From Methylophilaceae bacterium (GTDB taxonomy: Bacteria; Pseudomonadota; Gammaproteobacteria; Burkholderiales; Methylophilaceae), in assembly GCA_027488395.1 (NCBI GenBank), contig JAIYBT010000005.1:106532-170531 (forward strand): a stretch of 64,000 nucleotides of DNA, given 5' to 3'. A program made the translations under genes and the position numbers. Shown piece after piece: positions 55,363 to 63,857 of this stretch (position 1 is the first letter of the stretch; every line of letters begins with the position of its first letter). The notes under the pieces were generated by a model. It saw only the letters and a program-made list of their open reading frames with translations, was not told the DNA's origin and ran no database searches.

Positions 55363-55409
55363 CTTTTAATCCGTTTGTCGTGGGTTCGATCCCCGCACAC
55401 CCTACCAAA
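55363..55409 (+). repeat. right attachment repeat (attR), tRNA-Lys 3' fragment
   Basis: The second copy of the 47-bp repeat, holding the last 45 bases of tRNA-Lys from the anticodon loop and 2 more. The 5' half of the tRNA is absent, so this is not a working gene. It marks the right end of the island and the former 3' end of the chromosomal tRNA. Confidence 0.95.
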
Positions 55410-55419
55410 ATATAAAAGA

Positions 55420-55446
55420 CGGCTTGCAGAAATGTGAGCCGTTTTT
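55420..55446 (+). terminator. original chromosomal tRNA-Lys terminator
   Basis: Stem CGGCTTGCA / TGTGAGCCG with two G-U wobble pairs, loop GAAA, then TTTTT. A diverged match of the terminator after the intact tRNA (33,779-33,805). Confidence 0.8.
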
Positions 55447-55609
55447 CTTTTCTCAATACCGACCGGTGTTTCAGAATTTCACTTATCTACATTCAATCTT
55501 TCTTTTGTTTTAAGTCAAGTGCACTTACAATTAAAACAAATGAATTTGAAGCTAATTTACAAAACTCTATTTAAAGATTTAGAATTCCTAGAAATCTATA
55601 AAAACAATT

Positions 55610-56821
55610 ATGCTTGAGCGCCAAACAAATTCGCTAACTGATCCATTAGGGCGTTATTACACAAACTCTCTGGTTGGATCGTTACTAGTTAATTCTATGG
55701 ATGCACAAAATCCAGAATTGATTTTAGATCTAGGTGCCGGAGACGGCGCTTTAATCAATGCTGCCGCCCAACGATGGGAAAAGTCTAATTATTTAACCGT
55801 AGATATCGACCAGAATGCTGAAAGCTCTTTTTTGCCTAAAAAGTACGGTGCAGCTTTTAAACATTTTCATTTAGATGCACTAAATGAGAATCTTGCAGCA
55901 GAGTTGGATTTGGAGTGGGGTCAAATTGACATAGCCGTATGTAACCCCCCGTATATACGTCCACCTTGGAAAAAGCAATTTTCTGAAATATTGGAAGATG
56001 CTGGGTTGAGTAATGTATTAACTAAAATTAATGAAATTCCAGCTGATATGTTGTTTGTCGCACAGAATTTGAGAATGTTAAAAGATGGCGGTAAGCTTGG
56101 ACTGATACTACCTGATGGATTAATTTCAGGTGAAAGATTTAAGAGATTTCGCGCTGAACTAATTTCAAAGCATTCAATTGAAAAAGTTATTGAACTTCCT
56201 CGGAAGATATTTAGAAATACCGATGCAAAAGCACACATATTAGTATTAAAGAAAAATTGTCGTTCAGAAAACATCACTGTACAAAAATTTTGTAGCAATG
56301 GAATATTATCTGATGTGCATTTTGTGAATGCAGATATGGCGGCCAAACGCTTAGATTATTCATATCTAATCTCGAATAATAGATCGAATAAAAAGCATCA
56401 ATTAACGATTGGTGATGTAACAGAGGTATTAAGAAGAGGTCAATATAGTTCATCAGAGATCGATAAACTTAATTTTCCTGTATTTCATACAACCGAATTC
56501 GACTCTAAATCAAAATATATTGATAGTTCATTTAATCTTGAGGGTAAGCAATCAATACCGTATAAGATTGTTAAAGCGATTGCTGGTGATATTTTAATAG
56601 CCAGGGTCGGAAGGAATCTTAGTACAAAAGTTCGTATGGTGAAGTCAGGTAGTGTTGCAATATCTGATTGTATTTTGCTCTTAAGGGTTAAAGAAAAGTA
56701 TAGAGATGAAATTTATTCATTTCTAAAGAGTAAAAATGGTGAAATTGCTCTTGAGGCATTGTCTCATGGTGTTGGAGCAAAGTTTATAACTCCTAAATCT
56801 TTAGCTGAATTACTATTCTAA
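55610..56821 (+). CDS. N6-adenine-type DNA methyltransferase of a four-gene operon
   Basis: 403 residues. SAM motif I is LDLGAGDGALINAAAQRW (about 39-50), motif IV is CNPPYIRPPW (about 112-118), and the second half (from about 250) looks like a target-recognition domain similar to HsdS halves, with AGDILIARVGRNLSTKV and GVGAKFITPKSLAELLF. So modification and recognition are in one chain. It opens an operon with gaps of 5, 3 and 2 bp between four genes. A role in marking self DNA is inferred. Confidence 0.87.
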   Translation: MLERQTNSLTDPLGRYYTNSLVGSLLVNSMDAQNPELILDLGAGDGALINAAAQRWEKSNYLTVDIDQNAESSFLPKKYGAAFKHFHLDALNENLAAELDLEWGQIDIAVCNPPYIRPPWKKQFSEILEDAGLSNVLTKINEIPADMLFVAQNLRMLKDGGKLGLILPDGLISGERFKRFRAELISKHSIEKVIELPRKIFRNTDAKAHILVLKKNCRSENITVQKFCSNGILSDVHFVNADMAAKRLDYSYLISNNRSNKKHQLTIGDVTEVLRRGQYSSSEIDKLNFPVFHTTEFDSKSKYIDSSFNLEGKQSIPYKIVKAIAGDILIARVGRNLSTKVRMVKSGSVAISDCILLLRVKEKYRDEIYSFLKSKNGEIALEALSHGVGAKFITPKSLAELLF

Positions 56822-56826
56822 TTAAG

Positions 56827-58557
56827 ATGAATCCAAATAATGAAAATGAAGAGTTATTTAACTCAACTCTCCAACAAAGATCCGATTACATTCCTTTAGA
56901 TGAACTTAAAGATGAGACCTCTGATGGAGGCGAACTTTTTAAAAGTGTAGTCAAAGAGCTGACCAATAAAGGGTTGAGAACTATAGTAGGTCCTCGGGGG
57001 GCAGGCAAAACACACATGATGCGATATGCTTGGCTATCATGTCGTGACCAAGCGAAGTTGCCATTCGCAGTTTACGTAACTTTCAATCGGTATTTTAGAT
57101 TAGAGCCTCTTTTATCAACTCGAGCAGATGCCACACAGCAATTCCACTCTTGGGTGCTAGCAAGAGTATTACTAGCCGTGATCGATAGTTGGAGTGAGTG
57201 GGATTCTGAACTAGTTGTTCCTGAGACAATCGTTAATGAGTTTGACTTAGACGCATTGACAAGCTTTGTTGCTAAAACTGAAAGAAGCCAACCATTAGAT
57301 GATGCAAGCTTGGAGGTTTCTAATAGTTTATCGATTGAAAAAGTTCAAAAAACAATAGATGAGCTTTGTCAAATTGCAAATAGAAAATTCACTGTTCTGT
57401 TCTTAGACGATGCTGCTTTGACTTTAACTCCGGACTTTTTGATTGAGTTTCTAGATATTGTAAGATCTTTTAAATCAACAACGATTGCGCCTAAAGCATC
57501 TGTATACCCGGGGACGACAGAGGTTAGTCCTAAGTTTCATCAAGGTCAGGATTCCATTTCAATACCCGTTTGGATTTCAATCGAGGACTCAAAGTACGAT
57601 GTTTTGATGCAAGACATTGCAATTAAAAGAATTAAAAACCTTTCAGAAATTCCCAAAGATGCACAGGATATCTTGAGGTTTGCTTCTTTTGGCATTCCAA
57701 GAGCTTATTTGACAATGTTGGATGAATACTCCAGGGAGCAATATTCGACGACCCAGCAAGGTGTTAATAGAATTGTTCAGGAGCATTTAGAGGCTAGATT
57801 GTCGGAGTTCCGAACTCTGGGTATTAAAGTCCCCAAATTAGAGAGCCTTATAAAAACAGGCGAAGATGTTTTGGATGGAATCGCCAAAGCAGTGAAAACC
57901 GCTAATGAAACTTTGGCAGTAAAACGTGAAAAGCAGCTCACTTGGGGAGCAAATGAAAACGAATTAACGCCCATAGTTGAAAGGATGTTTAAACTTCTTG
58001 TTGAAGCTGGATTGATTTTTGATGGAGGCAATATTAAGCACGGTAGTCCAGCTAGAATCTACAAGCGCTTCATACCACATACTTCATTAATGTTATCAAT
58101 TAGAGCTATTGGTTCTGAAGGTACTGGCGGCTCTTTAAGGCAAACGTTAGAAGGAATTGGGTTTAAATCAACTAAGCATCCTATTCGAAAGAGTTTGAAG
58201 AGTTTAGTCCCTAATATTAATTTCAATGAGTTGGCACTTTCGCTTCCCAAGTGCGGTGCGTGTGATACTCGTAGATTGTCAGATAGTCAGCGTTTTTGCC
58301 ACAACTGCGGTCGACAGTTGGTTGATGCATCCACCTTCAATAAATGTTTGGAAACTAAAATTATTAGCGTCCCAAGTTTGACTAAATGGCAAATAAATCA
58401 AATTGAAAACCACCTTCCTAATTTGATTACATTACGAGACTTTATGGCTAAACAGGACCCTGCAGCTGATTTATTAACCGTACGAGGTTTTGGTATTAAA
58501 CGATCAGCAAGAATTGTGGATGTTTTAAATAGTTTTGCCGATGACTACCTCTCTTAA
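56827..58557 (+). CDS. P-loop ATPase with C-terminal zinc ribbon and helix-hairpin-helix
   Basis: 576 residues. Walker A is IVGPRGAGKTHMMRYAW (about 54-61), Walker B is TVLFLDDAAL (about 191-197); the body resembles ORC/CDC6-like AAA ATPases of bacterial operons, from memory. At about 475-505 a four-Cys zinc ribbon, CGACD and CHNCGRQL, follows, and the last 40 residues (TVRGFGIKRSARIVDVL) form a helix-hairpin-helix that should bind DNA. It may sense foreign DNA and control the two HEPN proteins encoded next. Start 5 bp after the methyltransferase gene. Confidence 0.82.
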   Translation: MNPNNENEELFNSTLQQRSDYIPLDELKDETSDGGELFKSVVKELTNKGLRTIVGPRGAGKTHMMRYAWLSCRDQAKLPFAVYVTFNRYFRLEPLLSTRADATQQFHSWVLARVLLAVIDSWSEWDSELVVPETIVNEFDLDALTSFVAKTERSQPLDDASLEVSNSLSIEKVQKTIDELCQIANRKFTVLFLDDAALTLTPDFLIEFLDIVRSFKSTTIAPKASVYPGTTEVSPKFHQGQDSISIPVWISIEDSKYDVLMQDIAIKRIKNLSEIPKDAQDILRFASFGIPRAYLTMLDEYSREQYSTTQQGVNRIVQEHLEARLSEFRTLGIKVPKLESLIKTGEDVLDGIAKAVKTANETLAVKREKQLTWGANENELTPIVERMFKLLVEAGLIFDGGNIKHGSPARIYKRFIPHTSLMLSIRAIGSEGTGGSLRQTLEGIGFKSTKHPIRKSLKSLVPNINFNELALSLPKCGACDTRRLSDSQRFCHNCGRQLVDASTFNKCLETKIISVPSLTKWQINQIENHLPNLITLRDFMAKQDPAADLLTVRGFGIKRSARIVDVLNSFADDYLS

Positions 58558-58560
58558 AGA

Positions 58561-59430
58561 ATGACTACTAACACTATTTCAAGAGATTACAGCTCAATTA
58601 CTTCTATCCAAAACTTGAATCATAGTTTTGATACCAAGTTATTATTTAATCAGTTGCATCTTGAATTAAATCTTTCCCCAATTGATCAGTTTCTTGAAAA
58701 CACTACTGGGTTGAATTTGCTTTGGGCAACAAAACCAATTAATCAAGACATCACGAAAGAGGAAGGAATTCTTTTGTTATTAGGTTATGTATCAGCGGTC
58801 GAGAGTTATTTTCGCGCAATGATAAGAAATGTTGTTTCAATTGACCCATTTTCAAGAAGATATTGTGAGACTTATCCTTTAGCTTACGGGGCAGTATTGC
58901 ATCACAAATCCGATTTATTGCCAGAGGCACTCCTCGAAGAAAGTGTTTTCTCAAGCAAGGAAAATATCACCAAGGGCCTGACTAAGTTTATTGGAATTAG
59001 TCTCGGAAATAAATTCAAAGATCTTTTGGATGTTTACGAAGCTATTTGTCAATTAAGGCATTGTTGTGTACATCGCTTTGGGAGATTAGGTGCAAAAAAT
59101 GCGATAAATCTTGGACTACATGATCACCAAAAGCTTCTGGAAAAGCCTATTACATTAAATAAAAATAATATTATCGATTTGGCCGACATTTTAACTACAT
59201 TAGTTAAGTCAATTAATAATGAAGTTTTTGATGCGCTATTAAGACGAAGTGTTGTAGAAACATTACCTGGAAATTCTTTCAAGGGTTTGGGTTGGAAATG
59301 GCACATTACTAGAGATCGCAAACTATATTCTCCATACTATAAAGTTTTTTCTACCTTAAGGGACTCTACTCCCTCATTAAGTCAGGATGAACTGTATATT
59401 AGATTCAGAGAGGTTTTTAAAGGTGTTTAA
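58561..59430 (+). CDS. HEPN-type protein 1 (R-x4-H motif)
   Basis: 289 residues, helical. The motif ICQLRHCCVHRFGRLGAKNA holds R166-x4-H171, the ribonuclease active site of HEPN-fold proteins, and the flanking RH-x3-H-x-x-G pattern resembles HEPN families found in defence and toxin-antitoxin loci. The N-terminal part includes YVSAVESYFRAMIRNVV, a typical first HEPN helix. Start 3 bp after the ATPase gene. I did not recognise a specific family; activity needs proof. Confidence 0.65.
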   Translation: MTTNTISRDYSSITSIQNLNHSFDTKLLFNQLHLELNLSPIDQFLENTTGLNLLWATKPINQDITKEEGILLLLGYVSAVESYFRAMIRNVVSIDPFSRRYCETYPLAYGAVLHHKSDLLPEALLEESVFSSKENITKGLTKFIGISLGNKFKDLLDVYEAICQLRHCCVHRFGRLGAKNAINLGLHDHQKLLEKPITLNKNNIIDLADILTTLVKSINNEVFDALLRRSVVETLPGNSFKGLGWKWHITRDRKLYSPYYKVFSTLRDSTPSLSQDELYIRFREVFKGV

Positions 59431-59432
59431 AC

Positions 59433-60107
59433 ATGGATATCCTGTATTTCCTCAAAGAACGCACGAGATTAATACGCCAATACTACGATCTTGCTGTTAA
59501 ACCTTTTGAAACAATCGTCAGTAAAATTGAAGCTGAAGAAGAGCCTTATATACCACCTTACAGCGAAGATGGTGAGCCAGCATTTCAAAATGAATGGATG
59601 GAAGCAAACGAAATGATTGAGATTACAGGGCGGACCTGTATTTTAATGTTATCTGAATCGTTAAAGCTTTATTTCAAGACTTGGGAGCATGACCTGTATC
59701 TTAAATGTGGAGAGTGTTTTAGCAATGAATCTGGAAAGAAAGGTTTCATAGCTGGTTACCAAGCATGTCTTACACAAAAGTTAGGTATGGACTGGAGTGA
59801 CTGCCCGGCTGATATGGATATAATTGAACAAGTAGTGCTCGCAAGGAACAGAGGTCAGCATCATGAAAGTATTACTACAATCAGAGTGACACATTCCGAT
59901 AAGGACAGAGAGCGTTACTCAATGCCTTTTTTTATTAATGATAGAGAGGCAGAATTTCTTCAAGATGAAAATAGTAGTAGCTGGTTCATGTCTCCATCAA
60001 TCCATATTTCAAAAGAGAAATTGAGCATGGCAATTGAACAGGTCGAATCTCTGAGTGTTTGGCTCGAAGAAAAAATGTTTGATGCCAAGTATCCGTCACG
60101 TCGATAG
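59433..60107 (+). CDS. HEPN-type protein 2 (R-x4-H motif)
   Basis: 224 residues, acidic. VVLARNRGQHHESI at about 133-146 carries R138-x4-H143, another HEPN motif; the next stretch TTIRVTHSDKDRERY might be a beta-hairpin. The protein is not a copy of the preceding HEPN protein. It might pair with it or act as a separate effector or inhibitor. It begins 2 bp after the stop of the previous gene and closes the operon. Confidence 0.65.
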   Translation: MDILYFLKERTRLIRQYYDLAVKPFETIVSKIEAEEEPYIPPYSEDGEPAFQNEWMEANEMIEITGRTCILMLSESLKLYFKTWEHDLYLKCGECFSNESGKKGFIAGYQACLTQKLGMDWSDCPADMDIIEQVVLARNRGQHHESITTIRVTHSDKDRERYSMPFFINDREAEFLQDENSSSWFMSPSIHISKEKLSMAIEQVESLSVWLEEKMFDAKYPSRR

Positions 60108-60697
60108 TCCAACAAACAACAGATTTTCAGATTTCAGTTTTTCAGCATTTCGGGCAACCTGACTGCACTCGCTTCCTGACCGCACCCACTCGCAGCCGCA
60201 AACCCTGCCCATAGTCGCACACCTTGAGCCATAGCCAAGTTATCAGGGGCTAGCTGATACGACGGTAATCCCGGTGGCAATCGTTGGCCAATAAGTTGGA
60301 TTGGCTTGGAAAATTGAATTTATCTAAGCGGGAACTACTTTAACTGGGCAACAAAAAAGGCCAGTTACCCAGCCTTGATTTTGAATGAATATAGTTACGA
60401 TTCTTTATTGGCACGCTTGGTTAATGCACCAATAAAAATAGTCCCTCGCTTACGCTTACCGCTATTTTCTTGCTTATTTTTGTTTTAGCGCAGCTCTAAT
60501 TATACGTACCCAATATAGTGGCAATGCTAGATTGCCGCGTGCTTAACTGGGCAAGCGTGTCATGCCTCGCCCATGTGTTTTTTTAGCAGCCCACAATGCG
60601 TTTGATCAGTTTAATCTTTTGTAAATAATTTGATTTTAGTAACAATAATCATATCGGCTGGCATACAATCTTCTGATTGAAATGTGATGAATCTTGT
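60108..60697. other. 590-bp region without a gene
   Basis: No open frame with protein-like content. It contains a short hairpin GGCAAT-GCTAG-ATTGCC at 60,520-60,536 and two copies of TAACTGGGCAA (60,341 and 60,544). It joins the AT-rich operon to the normal chromosome and could hold the old right end of an earlier insertion, but no third copy of the tRNA-Lys repeat was found. Confidence 0.4.
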
Positions 60698-61978
60698 ATG
60701 GCGATGCGCAGTATTGCTTTGATTGATGTAAACAACTTTTATGTGAGTTGTGAGCGTGTGTTTAACCCTAAGCTGGTTGGTAAACCTGTGGTGGTGTTGA
60801 GCAATAACGATGGTTGTGCGGTGGCGAGAAGTAACGAGGTGAAAGCGTTAGGGGTGCCGATGGGGGCGCCGTGGTTTAAGTTAAAAGACCTCGCGCGACA
60901 GCATGGCATTATTGCGTATTCGTCTAATTATGCGCTGTATGCGGACATGAGTAATCGGGTGATGTCGATTTTGCGGCAATTTAGCCCCGATCAAGAGGTG
61001 TATTCGATTGATGAGTGTTTTTTAGATTTAACGGGGTTTCAGCGGCGTGATTTAGTGGCTTATGGGCAGGCGATTCGTCAGCGTATTTTGCAGTGGACGG
61101 GGCTGCCGGTGTGTGTGGGGATTGCCTCCACCAAAACGCTCGCCAAGCTGGCGAATCACTGCGCTAAAAAGCGGCCGATATTCAATAGCGTGTGCAATTT
61201 TAACCAGATGGATCAGCCGCAGTTGGACCAATTGTTTGCTGAGATTGATGTGGGGGAGATTTGGGGCGTGGGGGGCAAAATTGCGCCCAAACTGCATCAG
61301 ATGGGGTTTAAATCGGTGCTGGATTTAAAGCGGGCGGATCCCGAGATACTGCGTCAAAATTTTAGTGTGGTAATGGAGAAAACCATCCGTGAATTAAACG
61401 GGGTGGTGTGTATTGAGCTAGAGGAGATGGTGCCGCCTAAAAAGCAAATCATGAGCTCGCGTAGCTTTGGCGTGCCTGTGCTGGATATTGAAAGCTTAGG
61501 CGAATCTATTTCACTATATACCAGCCGCGCGGCAGTTAAGTTGCGGCGACAACACTCATTTGCGGGTTCGATCTATGTGTATGTTCGTACCAGCCCGTTT
61601 AAAGAGCAAGATCCGCAATATAGCAATGGCATCACCATTCCTTTACCAACACCCACTGATGACACCACTAAATTGGTCAGTATTGCGTTGTGGGGCTTAA
61701 AGCAGATTTATCGGCCAGGCTATCGATATGCCAAAGCGGGCATCATGCTGGGTGAGCTGGTGCCCGCCTCGGCCATTCAAACCGATTTGTTTAGCACCAT
61801 GCAACCCAACGCGAAAAGTGAGCGCCTGATGCAAGCCATGGATTTGATTAACCGAAAAATGGGCAAAGAAACGCTGAAAGTGGCCAGTGAGGGGTTTAAG
61901 CGCCCATGGAAGATGAAACAAGAACATAAAAGCCCGAGTTACACCACTTGTTGGGAGGATATTCTGCGGGCGCGTTAA
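60698..61978 (+). CDS. umuC: Y-family DNA polymerase V catalytic subunit UmuC
   Basis: About 426 residues from the ATG at 60,698 ([12 protein letters not shown]; the ATG 6 bases later is possible). Polymerase motifs: [16 protein letters not shown] (metal Asp), [23 protein letters not shown] and [13 protein letters not shown] (the SIDE motif with Asp-Glu), then [21 protein letters not shown]-terminal little-finger domain is present. It copies damaged DNA. umuD, normally just upstream, is missing within the window, and no clear LexA box was found. Confidence 0.95.
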   Translation: MAMRSIALIDVNNFYVSCERVFNPKLVGKPVVVLSNNDGCAVARSNEVKALGVPMGAPWFKLKDLARQHGIIAYSSNYALYADMSNRVMSILRQFSPDQEVYSIDECFLDLTGFQRRDLVAYGQAIRQRILQWTGLPVCVGIASTKTLAKLANHCAKKRPIFNSVCNFNQMDQPQLDQLFAEIDVGEIWGVGGKIAPKLHQMGFKSVLDLKRADPEILRQNFSVVMEKTIRELNGVVCIELEEMVPPKKQIMSSRSFGVPVLDIESLGESISLYTSRAAVKLRRQHSFAGSIYVYVRTSPFKEQDPQYSNGITIPLPTPTDDTTKLVSIALWGLKQIYRPGYRYAKAGIMLGELVPASAIQTDLFSTMQPNAKSERLMQAMDLINRKMGKETLKVASEGFKRPWKMKQEHKSPSYTTCWEDILRAR

Positions 61979-62143
61979 ACTGGGCTGGTGGAATAACGCC
62001 TAAGCACGCGCACTTTAGCTGAATCAGTGAGCGTAAGGGTAGTATTGATTGGGTGTTGCGTGGTGAGTATCGGTGTTAAACATACAGCGCTGATTTCTGC
62101 CGTGTGATGTGAACGAAAATGCAGGCATTCACCCTAAACCATC

Positions 62144-62764
62144 ATGAAATCTTACTCATTACCGCTTTTTCCGCTCAATGTCGTGGTGTGTCCAGCAGGG
62201 CTGATGCATCTGAGGATCTTTGAGGCCAGATATTTAGACATGATCAAAGCTTGCCTCAGGCAGCAAACGGGGTTTGCAATGGTGGCAGCCTTGCCCGAGA
62301 CTCGCCAAGATACTGCAAATCCATTGCCGTTTGCGCAGGTGGCCACGGTGGTTGAAATTCTGGATGCGGATGTCACCACCGTCGGGCTGATCTTGATCAG
62401 TTGCCGTGGACAACGCCGCGTGAAGGTGATGGACTATCACATTCAGGCAGACGGCTTGGTGGTGGGCCTGGTTGAAGATATCGACAATGATATGCAAATC
62501 GCCATTCCGGATGATTTGAAAATTGTGAGTGACAGCCTTGAGGCCTTAATTACCTCTTTACCGCAACAAGGGATGTCCGAACAAGATATTCCAATTTTGA
62601 AACCCTATGCTTACAACGATGCGGCCTGGGTATCTAACCGTTGGGTGGAGTTGTTGGATCTATCGTTGATTGAAAAGCAGCGATTGATGCAGATGGACAG
62701 TCCTATTGTGCGGCTAGAGTTAATTTACGATTTGTTAAATGCAAACGCAAAAAAACCGAATTAA
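62144..62764 (+). CDS. Lon N-terminal-domain (LON substrate-binding) protein
   Basis: 206 residues consisting of a Lon-type N-terminal (PUA-like) domain: SLPLFPLNVVVCPAGLMHLRIFEARYLDMIKACL is the opening signature, followed by the beta-rich part with VVEILDADVTT and LILISCRGQRRVKV. There is no ATPase or protease part. Such stand-alone proteins are common in betaproteobacteria and are of unknown role, possibly protein binding. Confidence 0.85.
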   Translation: MKSYSLPLFPLNVVVCPAGLMHLRIFEARYLDMIKACLRQQTGFAMVAALPETRQDTANPLPFAQVATVVEILDADVTTVGLILISCRGQRRVKVMDYHIQADGLVVGLVEDIDNDMQIAIPDDLKIVSDSLEALITSLPQQGMSEQDIPILKPYAYNDAAWVSNRWVELLDLSLIEKQRLMQMDSPIVRLELIYDLLNANAKKPN

Positions 62765-62808
62765 CAAAATCACTCAAAATGCTTGCGTATTGCAGTTATA
62801 AATATTCC

Positions 62809-62880
62809 TACAGTAAAAAAACCTGCAGTAAATAACCCCACATTAAAAAAACTGTAGCAAAAAACCGACAATAAAAAACC
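62809..62880. repeat. degenerate direct repeats of 13-16 bp
   Basis: About five imperfect copies of CCTACAGTAAAAAA-like units (CCTGCAGTAAATAA, then a CCCCACATTAAA-like unit and others), each ending in a run of A. They lie between the Lon-domain gene and the terminator. Probably decayed low-complexity sequence. Confidence 0.4.
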
Positions 62881-62900
62881 CAGTAGCCACTGGGTTTTTT
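62873..62900 (-). terminator. bidirectional terminator between convergent genes
   Basis: Stem AAAAAACCCAGT / ACTGGGTTTTTT with a 4-base loop, A-rich on one side and T-rich on the other, so it can serve the Lon-domain gene (plus) and the PEP-CTERM gene (minus). Confidence 0.85.
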
Positions 62901-62921
62901 ATTGCGTCACAAACGCCGCGC

Positions 62922-63857
62922 TTATCGCGCGCGACGTGCAGCGTTAGTGTTGGATGCGCGCCATGCAAACACAGCCAAGCCCATGCAAAACAAAGCATAG
63001 GTGGAGGGTTCTGGCACGGGTGTCACGCTAAAGCCAGCAATCTCGGTGGGTACAAATTGGCCACGCACATTGACTTGCGTGTTGGTGTTCCAGCTGTTAG
63101 CAATTACATTACCGTCAATCGCACTAGAGCCGCCGGTGATATTGGCTAACGGCGCTAGGATGGTCCCAAACGCGCCAGAACCAGTGGTTAATGCTGTGGC
63201 TTGATAAAAGTTATAAATCACATTAAAGCCGTTGTTACCAAAATTGGTGCCAGTACCGCCGTTAAAGGTTAAGTTGTTACCTGAGATATTTAAAATAATG
63301 GTTTGACCGCTCGAAAACCCACTAAAAGTGGTGTTGTTTCTGCTATTAAACAAGGCACCGTCAATATCAAAAATTTGGGCTGTACTGCTGTTACTGGCCG
63401 TTAACTGCATACCACTAAACTGGTAGCCGACCGTGCCCGTGTTACTCAGTTGATTAAGGTTGCTGGAGACTTGGGTGAGGTAGGTTTTTTCATTGGTGAA
63501 ATTAATTGGGCTGGTGTTGACATAGCTACCAGAAAAACCAACACCTGAAGTGGTCACGCTGCCACCCACATTGATATTGCCGTTTTTGACGCTGCCATTA
63601 CTAAAATTTAAATTGTTACCCACCACCAACGCATTGCCAGCCACCGCTTTGTTCAGCTCATTCACGGCATACCCATTGGCCGAAAAGTTACCACCCGCGG
63701 CCACGGCGCCCTCGACATCGCTGGAACTGCTGGTAAAGTCATTAAACACAAATACATTAAATTTTCCTGCAACGCCTAAATCCAGCACGGCCGCAGAGGT
63801 GAATGAGGCATGGGCCATGCACAAGCCCATCAGCGTATATTGGATGATTGATTTCAT
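62922..63857 (-). CDS. choice-of-anchor A domain protein with PEP-CTERM sorting signal
   Basis: 311 residues. Signal peptide MKSIIQYTLMGLCMAHASFTS, then a Ser/Asn/Gly-rich choice-of-anchor A domain (LGVAGKFNVFVFNDFTSSSSDVEGAVAAGGNF, later ILAPLANITGGSSAIDGNVIANSW), and at the C-terminus the PEP-CTERM sorting tail VPEPSTYALFCMGLAVFAWRA followed by basic residues. PEP-CTERM proteins are cut and anchored by exosortase and are linked to extracellular polymers or biofilm. No exosortase is in the window. Confidence 0.9.
   Translation of the reverse strand: MKSIIQYTLMGLCMAHASFTSAAVLDLGVAGKFNVFVFNDFTSSSSDVEGAVAAGGNFSANGYAVNELNKAVAGNALVVGNNLNFSNGSVKNGNINVGGSVTTSGVGFSGSYVNTSPINFTNEKTYLTQVSSNLNQLSNTGTVGYQFSGMQLTASNSSTAQIFDIDGALFNSRNNTTFSGFSSGQTIILNISGNNLTFNGGTGTNFGNNGFNVIYNFYQATALTTGSGAFGTILAPLANITGGSSAIDGNVIANSWNTNTQVNVRGQFVPTEIAGFSVTPVPEPSTYALFCMGLAVFAWRASNTNAARRAR

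Larger units (their letters stand above)
33725..55409. mobile_element. integrative mobilizable element in tRNA-Lys carrying a defence cargo
   Basis: About 21.7 kb bounded by the perfect 47-bp tRNA-Lys repeat. It carries integrase, a small HTH protein, a Pre/MobV-like protein, relaxase, MobC and ArdA on the left, all minus strand, and a defence cargo on the right, mostly plus strand. No VirB/Tra secretion, coupling protein or replication genes are seen, so transfer would depend on a helper conjugation system. The right half is AT-rich in contrast to the chromosome on either side, a sign of transfer. Confidence in the limits is high; mobility today is inference. Confidence 0.92.

Noticed and set aside
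33725..55409. Full conjugative element (ICE)
   Set aside because: Relaxase and MobC are present, but no VirB4, VirD4 coupling protein or pilus genes, so only a mobilizable element is supported.
60341..60554. Two copies of TAACTGGGCAA as ends of an inserted element
   Set aside because: Only 11 bases, no gene between them, and similar matches are expected by chance in this size of sequence.
33725..60697. CRISPR array or cas genes in the defence region
   Set aside because: No regularly spaced identical repeats and no cas motifs were seen.
60600..60700. LexA (SOS) box before umuC
   Set aside because: I found no CTGT-N8-ACAG pattern; CTGGCATACAATC is not close enough.
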